Assembly: GCA_025765595.1 (NCBI GenBank) | Contig: JAIVFH010000140.1 | Coordinates: forward strand, 1 to 64,000 | Reading direction: 5' to 3' | DNA: 64,000 nt | From: Obelidium mucronatum | Taxonomy: Eukaryota > Chytridiomycota > Chytridiomycetes > Chytridiales > Chytriomycetaceae | Shown: one piece after another, positions 11,170 to 21,172 of the stretch | How the letters are laid out: each line of letters begins with the position of its first letter | Numbering within the stretch: the stretch's first letter is position 1 | The notes under the pieces: generated by a model | Databases searched by the model: none | What the model was told of the DNA's origin: nothing | The model's input: only the letters and a program-made list of their open reading frames with translations | Position numbers and translations under genes: made by a program

Positions 11170-11632
11170 TAGAACTTTTAAAGAACAGTACTGCATAAAA
11201 CCGAGTTGATACTTAAGAAAGAGCAAGAGCAAAAGCTCGTCTTTCCATTGATGGAAGGACTGTATAATATGATTGGCAGTATAATCCGGCAGTTGTACCA
11301 AATTAATGAGACGAATCATCTTGTCTTCAAATTTTTTGGGGGGCCAGAACTTTCTTGAATAAGCCATGGAAAGTTTTTGCACAAGTCTTATGGATATCAA
11401 TGTCTTTGAGAGAAAGCTGCATCTTGGCAAAGATCTTCAAGTGCTCCAAATCTGGAATACGCTTTGTTATCATCACAGGCTTTCCCAGATAGAATTTAAA
11501 AGTGAAGGGAATTTTGCTGGTGGCATTGTCATTCAAAAAACCAAGACAAGCCAATTCTGCGGGATTGACATCTTTCAAAGCCTTCACTACAATCTGATAG
11601 CACACCAATTGCTTCTTCCAAGCCAAGTCCAT
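11170..11632 (-). pseudogene. C-terminal fragment of a PIF1/Helitron-type helicase, copy 2
   Basis: Minus-strand frames give PAELACLGFLNDNATSK, then YLGKPVMITKRIPDLEHL, and in another frame YSRKFWPPKKFEDKMIRLIN. The GKPVMITKRI piece resembles the region before motif V/VI in PIF1/Helitron helicases (pattern G-x-PVM), and the last piece matches copy 1. A frameshift separates the two. Motif VI itself is not readable. Confidence 0.45.
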
Positions 11633-12096
11633 GACTGCCTACTGCAAGACAGCACATTGTTCAAGATTCTTTGCAGTGGCCACTGGAGCAAAGAGTTGGC
11701 AAGACATTTGACAAAGTAGATTGGGAACTTGCAGCACTGATTGCATCAATGTCAGACTTAATTAATGCTCCCCAGCACATTTGCGCTAGGATCCCCATGA
11801 GTACATAGTCTGAATACAAGTTTGTCCTTCTGGCACCAGACCTGTATCCAATAAAATAGGATTATTGGAAGGTACCATTTTCCAATAAAATAAAGATATT
11901 GGAAAGGCCAATTTCCAATAAAATAAAAATATTGGAAAGACCATTTTCCAATAAAATAAAATATTGGAAAGATGGAATCAAGGGAAAACAGACCTTTGTT
12001 AAAAACACAACAAAATGCAAGTTTGCCCATCAGCAGCAACATTTGAGCCCCTCCAACGCTAGTCTCTCACTCAAGCAGATGTTTCAGTGCCTAAAC
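11633..12096. other. Intergenic segment with a cluster of CCAATA hairpins
   Basis: No gene is evident. This segment and 18,777-19,100 were contiguous before the copia insertion. The hairpins are listed separately. Confidence 0.5.
11848..11967. repeat. Cluster of four CCAATA...TATTGG palindromes
   Basis: Hairpins at 11848-11868, 11882-11902, 11915-11935 and 11948-11967 share the form TTCCAATAAAATAAAxATATTGGAA with A/T-only loops. A fifth near-identical copy lies at 19061-19081. Looser relatives are at 27843-27864, 28211-28231 and 28313-28333. Sequence between units is only partly conserved. Confidence 0.8.
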
Positions 12097-12238
12097 TGTT
12101 GTAGAGGGACTGGAAGCGGTGCTGGTTCTGTAGACAGGTGAGCTGATCGTTGTGGGCACTAGAGAGATTTTGGAGAGAATTCTTAAACTTTATTCCCAAA
12201 CATGGAGCTTGCAACATGAGTTTCATGTGCCTCCAACA
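12097..12238 (-). repeat. 3' LTR of copia A
   Basis: 142 bp with TG...CA ends. Near-identical copies are at 18630-18771 and 42064-42205. The polypurine tract GAGGGGAAG abuts it on the internal side. Confidence 0.92.
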
Positions 12239-12365
12239 CTTCCCCTCAAGCGAACATGATTGAATAAAGAATGAATTGAACAACGATCAGACTTGGATCA
12301 TGTGACATGAATGTGACTTGATTAATTGCCAATGATTAATTAAGGCTTGGTGATTAAATCAGGTT

Positions 12366-12697
12366 CAGCGGAGGTCATGTGATTGTCACGTGATGGTGCC
12401 TTCCCCTTGATCGTGTGAATCGCTTGAGAGTTGTGTCTTTCTGTGCGGTCTTGCGTTATTACACCCTGTGTCAGATTCTTACTGACTAAAACACTCGTCC
12501 CTCGCTCAACCATTGAAATGGCGAAGCAAGGATAAAGTGAAACCTTCATAGGCGGATATGTAATAATCGAAAAAGTGCGCAGAGCAGGTCTTGAACCTGG
12601 GTTGTCTTGGTAACAGACTTGCGCTCTGACCATTGAGCTAAGTAGTTGGTTTTCTTGTGTACTTTTGAACTTGAATAAATAGTTGGATTGTTCTATA
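12366..12697. repeat. Extra segment with a tRNA-like core inside copia A
   Basis: About 330 bp lies here between RNase H and the 3' LTR but is absent at the corresponding place in the second family A copy (near 41,935). On the minus strand it carries an A-box-like TTAGCTCAATGGTCAGAG (12624-12641) and B box GGTTCAAGACC (12588-12598) at tRNA spacing, then TTTTT at about 12,571-12,575. The 5' acceptor strand does not pair. It is either a tRNA-derived SINE insertion or a segment deleted from the other copy. Confidence 0.5.
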
Positions 12698-12842
12698 TGA
12701 GTTGTATGTTTAAAATATGAAGTTTTCTAGGTTCTAGAATCGAAATCGAATTGAATTGAATAGAGTTGACTTAGCATTATTGGGGGCAAATCACGACTAG
12801 CCCCAATGCGTATCACGGAAGTCAATCTTGAATCGTGCATTG

Positions 12843-14270
12843 TTAAATTGTAATCGCGGTAAGAGACATCATGCCAAATTTGGCACGTAGTTTCTTGAAT
12901 TGATCGCGTCCAAGACACTTGGTGAGTAAATCGGCTGGCTGGTCAGCGGTCTTGATCCAAGTGACCTTGACTTGTTTTAAATTGACCAGTTCGCGAATAT
13001 AGTGGTATCGAATATTGATGTGCTTGGATCGATGGGAGAATACATCGTTATTACATTGATGAATTGTAGACTGGTTATCTTCGAATACTTGAATTGGTTT
13101 TTCGAGTGGTATGTTGAGTGTATCGTATAGCTGAATAAATGATTGTAGTTCGCGTCCTAATTCGCTGATAGACATATATTCGGCTTCTGTAGATGATAGT
13201 GGAGTGACTGGAGTCTTGGTTGATTTCCAGCTGATGACGCCATCCGCGAGAACAACCATGTAGCCAAGCTGTGACTTAGCTTCGTGGTGGATGTTGTACG
13301 CGGCGTCGCTGTAGCCGATAGGACTTGAATTGCCTTGTTTAGAGTAGAAGATACCGTGGTCTTGGGTATCATGGATGTAGCGGAAGACACGCATGAGGTC
13401 TTCCCAGTGTTGCTGAGATGGTTTGCTGGAGAAGATAGATAGAAAAGAGATTGCTGTAGAGATGTCCGGGCGAGTGTTGATAGCTGCGTAGTTAAGGCAT
13501 CCGATGGCTTCAAGGTATAGGGATGGGTTGTTGAATAAGGGGGTGGTGTCTGATGCTGGAGTTGGTGAAAATGAGCTTGGCAAAGGAGTGGAAATTGGAT
13601 AATGCGAAAAATGCCCCGTAAATCGCTCCAAGATTTCCTTGATGTATTTTGATTGGTGGATGAAGATTCCGGAGGGCACGTGTTCAACTTGTATTCCGAT
13701 TGTGTAGGTAATTTTTCCTAAGTCTCGCATTTTGAATTCCTTTCTAAGAGAAATCACGCCCTCATTGATAAGTGCTTGGTCGCCAAAGAAACACAAGTCG
13801 TCGACGTAGATAGCCAAGTATACCGTCTTGCCATCCACAGTCTTAAAGAAGACGCACGGGTCCGCTTTCGACTGAGTGTATCCTGTTTCTTTGAGGTGAG
13901 TCGTCAACTTCTTATACCAGATACGACCCGCTTGTTTTAATCCGTAAAGTCCTTTTAGGAGTTCATAGACCCTGCCGGTTCCATCGTCGTATCCGGGAGG
14001 CTGCTTCATGTAGACGGGTTCGTCGATATCACCATACAAGTACGCGGTGCTCACGTCGGTCGCTGATGACCATTCTTCACCAAAAACATGTGTTTCCTCT
14101 TCGTCGAGTGTCGGTGAGCACAGCAGCGTCGTCGCGAGCAGTGTCCGTGATTTGCTGAGTCTCTGAGACATTCGTCGCGGTGCCGTTGCTGGTTTTGGTA
14201 CTGTTGGTGGTGGTTGCGGTGGCGGTCGTACCGAAGTGCCAAGACCTTGGCTTGTTAAGGTACGTTTCAT
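12843..14270 (-). pseudogene. Copia A reverse transcriptase and RNase H with internal deletion
   Basis: A 475-codon frame contains RT and RNase H parts: STAYLYGD, LKGLYGLKQAGRIWYKKL, the catalytic YVDDLCFFG, then RNase H pieces GYSDAAY, SSTEAEYMSISE, EDNQSTI and KHINIRYHYIRE. It resembles the plus-strand copy at 40,062-41,785 almost throughout. However, it passes from GEEWSSAT directly to DVSTAYLYG, missing about 400 bp that include the KWVYKVK...ARLVAQGYTQ block. The junction is at about 14,059-14,063 in a short GCGAC similarity. The remaining frame is open, but an RT lacking its N-terminal fingers would be inactive. Confidence 0.85.
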
Positions 14271-14670
14271 CGCACTTTTGAGTGGTTTTGTAGTTTTACT
14301 AAGTGTTATTCGTATTGTGATTAGTGTATCGTCGTTGATTCGAGCGATTGAGGTAAGAGTATATGTGTTTTTGTAATGATGTGTGTTAAAAGTTGTTTTG
14401 ATTTTTGTAGTGATGTATATGTGGAGAGTTTCCTCTCTTCGAGAGTACTTCCAATTGTGTGTGGCTACCGTTGATGTAGGTGATCAAGGTATGTAATTTT
14501 GTTTATGTGTTGGGGATCCCGGGATCAGGGCTTGGCCCTTATTAATTAAGTTTTTGTTTGTGTATTGTAGCTTCCCCTCAATCCGTTCCTGTTAAGTCTT
14601 ACAAGGCGTCCCCCGCAAGTTCCAAACAAGATGAATGGTAAGGAAGGATTGGGGTTATTGTTGTTGTATC
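14271..14670 (-). other. Degenerate linker between copia A integrase and RT
   Basis: No open frame links the integrase ORF (ending TAA at 14,671) to the RT ORF. The matching part is absent from the second family A copy, so whether it is decay or a normal spacer cannot be told. Confidence 0.4.
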
Positions 14671-16788
14671 TTACGTTTTTGTTAAATGTTGATTTGTGTT
14701 TTGTAGTTCAAGTCTCGCGGCGTTCGCCTTGAGGACGGTGTGGTGTAACTTTGGTTGCTTGCGGTTGGTTCGCAGAGCTTGGAGTGTCTCGGCGTCGAGA
14801 GGTTTGTTCTTGACTTTTTCCATTATGTCAAGGTAGTTTTTAACATTTGTATCAACAGCAACGTTGTCTTGATTGGTAACTCTGGTGAATTCAAGACCAA
14901 GTTGTGTGGAGGTAGCGAATGTTGGTTGCGGCCACGACGGGTATATAGTGGGCTTGAAGATACAGTCTTTGAATCGAACGAGGTGAACGCGAGCGGTTTC
15001 CAAGTCAAGGACAATAACTTGCGATGGAGTCTTGGATCCAAGGTAAATTCCTTCTTTCCGTGTTGGTTCCATCTTGCTCACGATTTGTGTTGATACAGGA
15101 AGGTATTTGACAGCACACCCAAAGGGCTGGAAGTGGGACGTTCGAGGACGAATTCCGGAGCTGGCATATTCGGGACTATCAATATCGCGCGAGATAACAG
15201 GTAAGACATTGTTGATTTCTGATGCATGTTCAAACGCGTATCCCCAGTATTCTAACGGTGCTTTGCATTGATATAGAAAAGTCCTGGCCATCTTGCTCAA
15301 GGTTTGAATTGTCCTTTCGGGTCCTCCATCCATTTGGTGCTGTTCCGGTATTCCTGGCTCGAATGAGATATTGTTGAGTTTGCAATATTTCATGAATGCG
15401 GGAGATCTTCCTAGTTCTCCTGGATCCATTCGCATCCGTTTTGTGGTAAGTTGATATTTTGTTATCGTCTTTTGATGAAGTCGAATAGCCCAAACTAAAG
15501 CTTCATCTTTGTGTTCAAGTAGCGCGACGTCAGACCTCTTTGAGCCATGATCATTCATTACAAGTGCGTATGGGTATTTTCCGAGATGTGGCGGTTTGAT
15601 TTCAACGACGTCAAATCCAAGTTGTTCACCAGGTAAATGCTTTTTCGGATCTGACTTAAACGGTTGCTTATTTGTTTTACAACTTTCGCAGGAATCGCAT
15701 GGCATTGGCTTCGGCGGAAATTGAATTGGATGCAAGTCGCTTGACGTATGATGACGTTGCATATATCTGAGTCTCGCGTCGCTAGCATGACCGAAGATTC
15801 GGTGTCGAAGTTCATAATCCAGTAAGTCATTTAACATTTGACGCGAAGCTCTTTCTAATTGTCCTTTGCTTAATTCCCTTAGGCGCATATTCTGAAGTTT
15901 GGCAGAAAGTAGCGAATGGAACTGACGCGATTGATTGGATGGAATGGGATGATTGCGTACTGGAAGAAAGTGGAGTCCATTACGTTTGATGCATTGAAAT
16001 AGTGGTTGATGCGGTCCCAAGTCAGACAATGGATGGGACTTAAAGATGTAGCCGGGGAGTCCTCTTGAAGATTGGAAATGGAGTCCAGCGTCTTCAAGAT
16101 CATTGGTCCCAATTAGGTGAGTTACAATCTTTGGAGTGAGGCACGCGTCTTTGATTAACAACGCGTATCCATTTTCTAGAATGATGACTGCATCTCCAGT
16201 TCCAGTAATCTGAAGCGGAGTTCCATCTTCGTCTGCGGTACCAGAGGTTCGGCTACACGGAGTAAAAGAGACGAAATAATCCGTGGTTTTCAAGCAAGTC
16301 TTGCGGCAACCTCCATCAATGACGAAGACAAACTTGGTGTTTGTTGGCTGAAACTGGTACAAGAGTTTTGGTGTTTCCTTGATACTGGTAGGTGTTTCAG
16401 TGTTGTTGTATAATGAAATGAATTCTTCTAATGACTTATCATTCGCAGGGGGGACTGCGTCTGGCTGTGACAAGACCGTATTCTCATCACAGGCCCCCCC
16501 GGTGCGGAACGCCCTCTTTACTTCGTCATAGAGTTGATTGTAGTTATTTGGATCCAGAATATCTTCGGGAGCTGGGTCTATCCTCGAAGGTAAACTGAAT
16601 TTGGTTTTTGATGTTGTTGTATTTGTTGATTTTGCTGATTGTTTCCATTGTAGGGCACGTTCGGCTTTGCGGAGTTGCGGTTGAATGTTTTGATGAATGA
16701 TAGAATCAGGAACGGCTTTGTCTTTCCGTCGCTTCTTATTAGTAGTAGCAGTAGTAGTTGAAGGTATTTGATTTTCGTCTTCTTCCAT
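14671..16788 (-). CDS. Copia A protease-like and integrase polyprotein
   Basis: A 705-codon open frame. Near residue 155 a segment FVFVIDGGCRKTC stands where the aspartic protease DSGA would be. Later the integrase zinc finger reads HRIFGHAS...CDSCESCK. The integrase core follows: LGFDVVEIKPP (first Asp), MRMDPGEL (second Asp) and GGPERTIQ (Glu), then YWGYAFEHASEINNVLP and FQPFGCAVKYLP, typical of copia integrases. Role: inserting the cDNA into the host genome. The frame appears intact; ATG 16,788 is the first in frame, although the natural product is part of Gag-Pol. The GG after the protease Asp is unusual for DSG/DTG. Confidence 0.85.
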   Translation of the reverse strand: MEEDENQIPSTTTATTNKKRRKDKAVPDSIIHQNIQPQLRKAERALQWKQSAKSTNTTTSKTKFSLPSRIDPAPEDILDPNNYNQLYDEVKRAFRTGGACDENTVLSQPDAVPPANDKSLEEFISLYNNTETPTSIKETPKLLYQFQPTNTKFVFVIDGGCRKTCLKTTDYFVSFTPCSRTSGTADEDGTPLQITGTGDAVIILENGYALLIKDACLTPKIVTHLIGTNDLEDAGLHFQSSRGLPGYIFKSHPLSDLGPHQPLFQCIKRNGLHFLPVRNHPIPSNQSRQFHSLLSAKLQNMRLRELSKGQLERASRQMLNDLLDYELRHRIFGHASDARLRYMQRHHTSSDLHPIQFPPKPMPCDSCESCKTNKQPFKSDPKKHLPGEQLGFDVVEIKPPHLGKYPYALVMNDHGSKRSDVALLEHKDEALVWAIRLHQKTITKYQLTTKRMRMDPGELGRSPAFMKYCKLNNISFEPGIPEQHQMDGGPERTIQTLSKMARTFLYQCKAPLEYWGYAFEHASEINNVLPVISRDIDSPEYASSGIRPRTSHFQPFGCAVKYLPVSTQIVSKMEPTRKEGIYLGSKTPSQVIVLDLETARVHLVRFKDCIFKPTIYPSWPQPTFATSTQLGLEFTRVTNQDNVAVDTNVKNYLDIMEKVKNKPLDAETLQALRTNRKQPKLHHTVLKANAARLELQNTNQHLTKT

Positions 16789-18345
16789 TTGATGTGACGC
16801 TGATGTATTGATGACTTGCAGTTATAGGTGGCGCGTCAACTTCAAGTCCATCTTTCGGCCAACTTAGTGCTGGCCCCAGGTAAAAACCCGCAGGGACCAT
16901 AGTACCAGACCCAGAAGCTAAGTTATTTGCCTGGGTATTTATAGTATTTATGGTTTGCTGATCATTGATAACTGTAGGTTGCTGCTGAAATGAAACTGTA
17001 GGTTGTTGTTGAGCAGCAGGTGGTGGTGGAAGTTGTTGTTGCGGAACCATCAGTGATTGTTGTTGGTAGTAGACGGGTTGCTGCCATTGGTAGTTGTCGA
17101 AAGGAGCATTGAACAATGCAGTTTTGCGGTTTCGAAAGTAGTTGTTGGATCAGCGGATGTTTGACAATGTCATTGCGGATCCTGTTTGGTGGCAGCAGCG
17201 GCTTCCCCTGAGGGAATGGAAGTAGCGCGTTGAATGCATAGTCCTGGGACTTGAAGCATTGAACGTGAAAGTGATTGCCCCCGCAAGTTTTGCAAGGACT
17301 TGGAGGTTGTTGAGTTGTAAACTCTAAGGCGTGTAAGCGGTGAGTGGGTTGGTTACTATTAACAGGAAATTGTCTTCCCTGATTAACGTATCCTCCCCTA
17401 TTAGAGTTCCCGCCTCCACGGTTCCACTGGGTGTTCTGAGCTGGATAAGGTCCGGGGCGACCGCTCGCGTTGTTGTAACTTCCGCGACCACGGCCTCTAC
17501 CACGCCCGCGGAAACCTCCTCGCCCAGTCCCATTGGAGTTGAAGTTGCTGCTTCCGTTGGGTTGTCCACTTCCAAGGAGCAAGGCAAAATCAGTTGCGGT
17601 CTTCTTTGGTTTGAAGCCGATCATCTTCTCAGTCTCCAAGAGTTCCTTCAAGAGATCACTGAGGTTTGTAATTTCAAGACTTTTGATTCTTTGAATTTGA
17701 TGACCAAAAGATTGTTTGTAGAGTGCGTCAATGACATGATTAATAACTTCAGGGAGATTGACAAATGGACGGAATGCGGCATTGGTTGGATCAGCACGCA
17801 TCTTGGTAAGAATGTTGGAGAATCGATTGTAGTATTCACTAATTGACTCATGTGACAGATGTTGAAGTGTAATCCACTCTTTGATGGTTTCCTTCGTATC
17901 GGTCCTAGTCTGTGCATTGTAGTATGTCTGGAGGTTTCGAATCCAGGTACGTGCACATTTGGTGTTTTGCTGACAATATGTTCAATAGGGCAGCAGAAAT
18001 GTTCCACTTGATGATACGTTGCATCATCTTGTTGTTTGCGTAAGACCCTGGACAAGTATTTGGAACATTGGTCAGCTGAAGAACCCATGGATCATTCGGG
18101 TCTTCGTGATTATCCCAGACTGCAAGTTCAAGTAACTGTGGATCATCAGTAATAGCACCATTTGGACCATAAGGGACCAAGTAGTTGTTGACATTATCAT
18201 CATGGGATTCTGGATCGAGACGAATGGTGTGGAGAACGTTGTGTTGGGCTGCAACACCTTCAATATCATCAACCCACTGGTGGAAATCGCTGATGTTATC
18301 ATGATCAAGCGTAAAAGTAGTTTTCAAGTTGTTGTTGGTTGTCAT
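16789..18345 (-). pseudogene. Copia A gag, frameshifted
   Basis: Gag starts at ATG 18,345 (MTTNNNLKTTFTLDHDNISD) soon after the 5' LTR. It continues over at least three frames: 18345-17905, 18088-17648 and 17801-16962. Readable parts include an R/G-rich stretch (GRGGFRGRGRGRGRG) and a zinc knuckle CKTCGGNHFHVQC, close to CCHC. The C-terminal part is glutamine-rich. Gag forms the virus-like particle and binds element RNA. Loss of one frame makes the copy defective unless the shifts are sequence errors. Confidence 0.75.
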
Positions 18346-18545
18346 TTTTAGTTGAAGTCAGAAAAAATTTTGAGGCGTAGTAGTTGGGGGTTGGTTGAGT
18401 TTCAAGTGTTTCAAGTAGTAGAAAGTAGAAGTTGTTGTAGTTGAATAAACTGGTTTTAATAAGTAGTTTTAGATGTTTGTAGTAGAGTTAGAAGCTGTAG
18501 CGGCTTTGGTAGTAGCGGCTGAGGTGCTTGTGTAACAGTAAATGC

Positions 18546-18629
18546 TTGAACGTTCCGGCTTTTTAAGGGTTCCCTGACTAATTGGTACAGGAAAATTTAA
18601 CAGATGTTGAGTAATAAGACTTCTTAATC
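18546..18629. repeat. 84-bp block shared with the chimeric insertion at 22.4 kb
   Basis: CTTGAACGTTCCGGCTTTTT through AAGACTTCTTAA recurs at 22,386-22,469 with very few differences. Here it is copia A leader, directly internal to the 5' LTR, where the primer-binding site should lie. I cannot match a tRNA 3' end in it. Confidence 0.8.
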
Positions 18630-18771
18630 TGTTGTAGAGGGACTGGAAGCGGTGCTGGTTCTGTAGACAGGTGAGCTGATCGTTGTGGGCACTAGAGAGA
18701 TTTTGGAGAGAATTCTTAAACTTTATTCCCAAACATGGAGCTTGCAACATGAGTTTCATGTGCCTCCAACA
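18630..18771 (-). repeat. 5' LTR of copia A
   Basis: 142 bp, near-identical to 12097-12238, flanked outside by the target duplication TAAAC. Confidence 0.92.
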
Positions 18772-18776
18772 TAAAC

Positions 18777-20196
18777 ATGGGGGCTATTGTCACGAGCTTC
18801 ACAAGTTCTCAAATCCGCTTTTCCCACAACATCAATTTTTTCATTGAAACCTTGTCAACAATGGGCAGGTAAGCACATTGTATCTTGGTTTTAAGTGTGT
18901 GATTCAAATGAGGAGATGGATCCAAGCATATGATCCACCCACAATAGGAGTGAATTGTATCTCCTCCAATCATGAGACCTGCAGCTGTGCCGCCGTTACA
19001 TTGACTACAACACCATGAAGCAAAAAATGGGAGTAGGTGTGCTGATAGGACTGGTCTGTTCCAATAAAATAAAATTATTGGAAGGCATGAAGACAGAATT
19101 AACAAAACATTCTGGGAAGCTGCTCATGGCCATGATGACCTAGTTTCTGCTGACGCATGTGTTTGAGTTGTCAAGGGCAGCGCAGCAGCACTGGGGGACC
19201 ATGTTCACCAAGACTGGTTTTTTGCTGTCGCAGAATTAATTGTCCACAAGCTGAAAGCAGACCTGGCGGCTGGTGCGCATGGTACTGGAGTTTTTTCCAT
19301 TGAGGCAAAAGAGGCACAAAGTGCAATGATTGGTCAGTTCCACCCAGAGTCACCTCTTAGTCACCTGCAATGATAAGCCTTTGCTGCACAACAAAGAACA
19401 AGGTATGGGTGTTTTGTACAGAGACTTTGGAGTCACAGCTGCAGATTCAGCAGACATTGCTGCAGAGTAATTGCCAGTACCCATACTCCCTGTTGAGGTT
19501 GTCCAGTGCATCTATTTGTTTGTTGATCCGTGCCAGGCACCTGCATCAAGGACTTGACTTGCCAGCGTAATACAGAGCCACTGCGCAAGTTGGTGCTACG
19601 TTGGAGGTTGGCGCCCTTGTACGTGTTGCCGCCTTTGACATTGTGTCAACGTTGGAGGTTGGCGTCCTCGTACGTGTCGCCCCCTTCAACATTGTGTCAC
19701 ACCTCTTCCGCGGTGCCGTGTGATTCTGCATGAGTTTGGCACGCTGTTGCAGCTTGAAGTTGCTCAACCTGTGTTGATTTGCGGCGAGCTAATGTAAGCT
19801 TTATGTGGTTAATTGTTTGTCAGGAGACAAGTTGTTGTCTTTTTCCCTGCCACAGACTCCGCTTTTATAGCGTTTTACTGTTGCTTTAGTCTTTTACATG
19901 GTCCCATTGAGACCTGTTGAGGTTGAAAACCTCGTATCCCATTTGCCCATTGAGGCGGTGCATCAACTTGACATGGCGATTTCCAATTGGGGGAAATTAG
20001 TGAAGGGGAAATTTATCGCCGTCTGACGGCGTTAATACTCAATAATAAAGGTTACATTTACAAAATGTCTTCATCTTTCCACATGTGAGCAGCTGATAAA
20101 ACCACATGCCGCCAAGGTCCAAAAGCATAACCCATCTCTGGTTAAGGCGTCCCTTAATCTCGGCAGCGCACGGCCGATGTATTATGGTGTTTTGGT
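18777..20196. other. Intergenic, no recognised gene
   Basis: Contains one CCAATA hairpin at 19061-19081 and a two-unit 51-bp tandem repeat at about 19,600-19,701 (units starting CGTTGGAGGTTGGCG). Short ORFs reflect the repeat. No family motif seen. Confidence 0.45.
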
Positions 20197-20216
20197 TTGG
20201 AGAGCATGCAGGAAAG

Positions 20217-20290
20217 ATGTATTTGGTGCAGCGGTCAAGGCGCTGGCTTTGAGAGCGTTATACTCCAGGTTCGAATCACGGTTGCTTCCA
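20217..20290 (+). other. tRNA-like sequence (pseudo-tRNA or SINE head)
   Basis: An A box TGGTGCAGCGGTCAAGG (20224-20240) and a B box GGTTCGAATC (20268-20277) sit 44 bp apart, as in tRNA genes. The acceptor arms do not pair and the T stem has only three pairs, so a functional tRNA is unlikely. Confidence 0.45.
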
Positions 20291-21131
20291 ACTACCAAAC
20301 ACTGTCCCAAGTCATTTCACAAGTGATGGAAAAACTGGATCTGGCAGACCGCCGTGCCTTCAAAACTCCACATACATTCAACGCTGCATTCGGATCTTCC
20401 TCGACTCAACCTTGTGGCACTGGTGGCGGTGATTCCCTTCAGGAAGCATATGGGCATGCTGTTCGAGCCACAGAAGTCCACAATCTCTGGGGTTTGATTG
20501 TTGATGAGTTGCCAAACAACTTTTTCAATGGATCCACAGAGAGTTTCATGGACATGATGAATGATGCTTCAAAAGGAATCTGTTTTGAGTCTGAAAGTGA
20601 GCCTGAGAGAAAGACAGTATCAATGAAAGCTCCGCCCCCTCTTCCTCCTAAGCCTGTGGGGCTGTCTCTACAACCAGCAGCATCAGCTCCACTTTCTACT
20701 ATTGGGTTAACCTCAACTATACCTCTGTCTTCTATTGGTACATCTGCCTCTGGGGACCAAAAGCTACAAACTCGCACAACTACTCGCACACTTGGTGGAA
20801 GCTTGGTGTGTAATTCCTACTATTACGACCATCGTACAGCTTTCTTGGAGTGCTTCAAGCAGACAGGAAATCAAAAAAACGCAGCACTACAGGCGGCAAA
20901 AGTTGTCCAGTCTAAAGCAAACGGAGAAGATGCGTTCCGAGTGTGTTCTGGTATTCTCTTCATTGATGAGTGGCTCTGTTTTGTTTTTCCGCGTTCTGTT
21001 TATCCTGGTTGGTTTGGTTGTGAGTTTGTTTTACTTTTACTCAAATGAAAGTGTTGTAGGATTTACATCTATTGCAAACAATTCTTACACGGGCACAGCT
21101 CCAATTTTCAAATTGGTTGATGACGGTCTCA

Positions 21132-21150
21132 GGTTGTTGGACAATGCTTC
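21132..21150. repeat. 19-bp target-site duplication, left
   Basis: GGTTGTTGGACAATGCTTC here is identical to 24,928-24,946. The two copies bracket the 3.78-kb insertion. Confidence 0.9.
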
Positions 21151-21172
21151 AATGGCCAGACGGCAGCAAAAT

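Larger units (their letters stand above)
12097..18771 (-). mobile_element. Complete Ty1/copia LTR retrotransposon, family A
   Basis: Two 142-bp LTRs (12097-12238 and 18630-18771) begin TGTTG and end CAACA in element orientation. A perfect 5-bp target duplication TAAAC lies at 12092-12096 and 18772-18776. Next to the 3' LTR is a polypurine tract (TTGAGGGGAAG). Internal order on the minus strand is gag, protease-like region, integrase, reverse transcriptase, RNase H, which is the copia order. This copy cannot move by itself: gag is frameshifted and the RT has lost its N-terminal third. Confidence 0.93.

Noticed and set aside
12577..12650. Functional minus-strand tRNA (GTT-like anticodon loop)
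   Set aside because: The 5' acceptor strand does not pair with the 3' strand and the anticodon stem is broken.
13157..13687. 176-codon frame inside the copia A RT, also at 40,941-41,471
   Set aside because: Same locus in another frame; the real frame has RT and RNase H motifs.
20217..20290. Functional tRNA gene
   Set aside because: A and B boxes are good but the acceptor and T stems do not pair.
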